The notes under the pieces were generated by a model. That model had not been told where the DNA came from, did not search any database, and saw only the letters and a list, made by a program, of their open reading frames with translations. Positions 63,937-64,000 of a stretch of DNA of 64,000 nucleotides are shown here, in pieces. The DNA is from Pseudomonas sp. NFIX28 (GTDB taxonomy: Bacteria > Pseudomonadota > Gammaproteobacteria > Pseudomonadales > Pseudomonadaceae). Made by a program: the position numbers and the translations under genes. The DNA is taken from contig NZ_FNPW01000006.1 in assembly GCF_900107395.1 (NCBI RefSeq), forward strand, positions 313,124 to 377,123, read 5' to 3'. Numbering within the stretch: the stretch's first letter is position 1; each line of letters starts with the position of its first letter.

Positions 63937-64000
63937 TCAACTGATGGCGGTGTAACGCACTTGAATGATCACATCGTCCAAGCTCTCCAGCAGCGTCTTC
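63937..64000 (-). CDS. TcA subunit of Tc toxin complex (3' end only)
   Basis: The last 20 codons, KTLLESLDDVIIQVRYTAIS then TGA at 63937, lie at the window edge. This resembles the conserved end of TcA pore subunits (pattern S-D-V-I-L-x-x-R-Y-T-A). TcA forms the pentameric injection channel that receives the TcB-TcC cocoon encoded directly downstream. The rest of the gene is outside the window. The call rests on this short end and on the neighbour. Confidence 0.72.
   Translation of the reverse strand, partial: KTLLESLDDVIIQVRYTAIS

Overview
The window looks like chromosomal DNA of a fluorescent-group Pseudomonas. The GC-rich codon use, the complete mraZ-to-lpxC division and cell-wall cluster, the order rsmI-lpoA-yraN-diaA-dolP followed by sspBA, petABC and rpsI-rplM, the OprD porin, CheV, and many REP/REPIN repeats of the type common in the P. 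fluorescens complex all point this way. No 16S/23S or tRNA gene was seen; the only recognisable stable RNA is RNase P RNA.

Layout. 1-11.5 kb is variable accessory or housekeeping DNA: the end of dsbB, an NTF2-like secreted protein, a nitric-oxide defence pair (flavohemoglobin hmp and its divergent sigma-54 activator norR with two NorR boxes between them), cheV, a GNAT acetyltransferase, small secreted proteins, an OprD porin and a diguanylate cyclase, separated by REP elements. 11.5-29.45 kb is the dcw cluster on the minus strand, with lpxC last, driven by a clear promoter with three MraZ boxes. 29.6-31 kb holds rnpB and rsmI. 31-35.7 kb holds lpoA-yraN-diaA-dolP and sspB-sspA. 35.9-39.6 kb carries cytochrome bc1 (petABC) and ribosomal proteins S9/L13. 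39.8-47.8 kb has an aldo-keto reductase, an acyl-CoA dehydrogenase, a GlxA-type regulator, zapE, trpS, an alpha/beta hydrolase, a YhcB/ZapG-like protein and an OmpA-like lipoprotein.

The syntenic core stops abruptly near 48.15 kb, where a metallo-beta-lactamase-fold hydrolase gene is cut so that only its 3' part remains. From there to 54.05 kb lies a visibly AT-rich, tightly coupled four-gene operon. It encodes three different tyrosine-recombinase-like proteins (624, 735 and 423 aa) and a 158-aa coiled-coil protein. Its general plan recalls multi-recombinase integration modules (Tn554-type TnpABC, RIT elements, Gamma-Mobile-Trio), but I could not assign it firmly to one of them. It is the most interesting system in the window.

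54.05-56.73 kb is a graveyard: decayed reading frames, a frameshifted TPR-glycosyltransferase, and a truncated IS21-family istB with its terminal repeats. The last 7.3 kb encodes an insecticidal Tc toxin locus read on the minus strand: the last codons of a TcA subunit at the window edge, then a single 2393-aa protein that fuses TcB (SpvB and TcdB-like) to TcC (RHS core with a hypervariable C-terminal toxin). The toxin tail is AT-rich and of unrecognised type.
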